From an uncultured Anaerolineae bacterium (GTDB lineage Bacteria > Chloroflexota > Anaerolineae > Aggregatilineales > Phototrophicaceae): a DNA stretch of 64,000 nucleotides. The position numbers and the translations under genes were made by a program. Shown here piece by piece: positions 63,605 to 64,000 of this stretch. Each line of letters starts with the position of its first letter. Position 1 is the first letter of the stretch. Below the pieces are notes generated by a model. The model was not told the DNA's origin. It saw only the letters and a program-made list of their open reading frames with translations, and did no database searches. The stretch spans positions 186,001 through 250,000 of the forward strand of contig CAKQCB010000001.1 in NCBI GenBank assembly GCA_934216615.1. Reading direction: 5' to 3'.

Positions 63605-64000
63605 TTATTTCAGCCATTCCGCTGCCCGTTGCCCTAAATTTTGGAGGGGTTCAATCAAGACATCACAATCGGGCAGGGCATCGATAAAAGCACGCCCATA
63701 ATTTTTATTGGTTACGCGCGAATCTAAAATCACCACCACGCCGCGGTCTGTCTGCGTGCGGATCAACCGTCCAAACCCTTGACGGAAGCGTAAGAGCGCG
63801 TCGGGCAGGGTAAATTGATTGAACGCATCTTGATAGGTCGCAGAGCGCGCCGCAAATACTGGGTCGGTCGGCACGGTGAAGGGCAAGCGAACAATCACTA
63901 ACCCGCTCAAAGAATCCCCCGGGATATCGACCCCTTCCCAAAAACTTCGTGTGCCTAATAACACCGCTTTTTTAGAATTCTTGAAACTTTCCACTAACGT
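63605..64000 (-). CDS. DinG-type helicase, C-terminal part (partial at window edge)
   Basis: Only the last about 132 codons lie in the window; the gene continues past 64000. Helicase motif LLGTRSFWEGVDIPG and the motif VI block LLRFRQGFGRLIRTQTDRGVVVILDSR match the XPD/DinG superfamily 2 helicases, which use ATP to open DNA and often carry an Fe-S cluster. Any Cys ligands would be upstream, out of view. Confidence 0.9.
   Translation of the reverse strand, partial: TLVESFKNSKKAVLLGTRSFWEGVDIPGDSLSGLVIVRLPFTVPTDPVFAARSATYQDAFNQFTLPDALLRFRQGFGRLIRTQTDRGVVVILDSRVTNKNYGRAFIDALPDCDVLIEPLQNLGQRAAEWLK

Overview
The window looks like chromosome from a member of the Chloroflexota, most likely an Anaerolineae-type lineage. 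This is inferred from gene content and protein style, not from a marker gene: a plant-type cystathionine gamma-synthase, a fused NuoCD, a RhaI/RhaEW-type rhamnose pathway, a SufBCDSU cluster, Thr/Pro-rich LysM and LCP envelope proteins, golvesin-like and GAF/coiled-coil sensor proteins, and moderate GC. There is no rRNA, CRISPR array, insertion sequence, prophage or replication origin. Two tRNA genes are present (Pro-GGG and His-GTG). Both window ends cut into ordinary chromosome, and the DinG-type helicase at the right edge is partial.

Layout. 1-3.5 kb: an FHA protein and a Clp_N-APH-like kinase fusion (minus strand), then a secreted GH18 protein. 3.6-7.5 kb: a SAM-I riboswitch with terminator controlling cystathionine gamma-synthase, then convergent threonine synthase and divergent homoserine kinase, together an O-phosphohomoserine branch point. 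7.6-14.3 kb: an aldehyde dehydrogenase, then iscX-nuoB-nuoCD-nuoI and an Mrp-type P-loop ATPase. 14.3-24.2 kb: small membrane and STAS proteins, a beta-lactamase-fold serine hydrolase with a NUDIX gene, then a signalling and envelope run (7TM-GAF-coiled-coil pseudo-histidine kinase, LysM protein with 31-residue repeats, LCP protein).

24.3-37.6 kb: a rhamnose locus. rhaI, a methyltransferase and an aldo/keto reductase run leftward. A DeoR regulator, rhaEW, rhaB, a carbohydrate ABC transporter (ATPase, two permeases, binding protein) and a second class II aldolase run rightward. 37.6-41.6 kb: a peptide/nickel-type ABC transporter (binding protein and two permeases, without ATPases). 42.2-44.7 kb: tRNA-Pro and a modular SH3/TIM-barrel/golvesin/M23 protein. 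44.7-52.4 kb: an MIP18/SufT-like gene diverging from sufC-sufB-sufD, then sufS-sufU-Rieske ferredoxin-GDPD-methyltransferase, many with stop/start overlaps. 52.4-59.2 kb: tRNA-His, small membrane proteins, a short XRE regulator operon with a palindromic operator candidate, an EF-hand-containing alpha/beta hydrolase, an SRPBCC protein with a long disordered tail, and a three-gene membrane/YtxH operon. 59.2-64 kb: NnrDE, a polyprenyl diphosphate synthase, an orphan histidine kinase, a Cys-rich protein and a DinG-type helicase.

No wholly unknown multi-gene system stands out. The most unusual items are the FHA/Clp_N-kinase pair, the pseudo-histidine kinase with Gln at the phosphoacceptor position, the shared C-terminal tails of NuoB and NuoI beside iscX, the Mrp protein without CxxC, the Ca-binding-like insertion in a DppB-type permease, and the palindromic operator of the small XRE operon.
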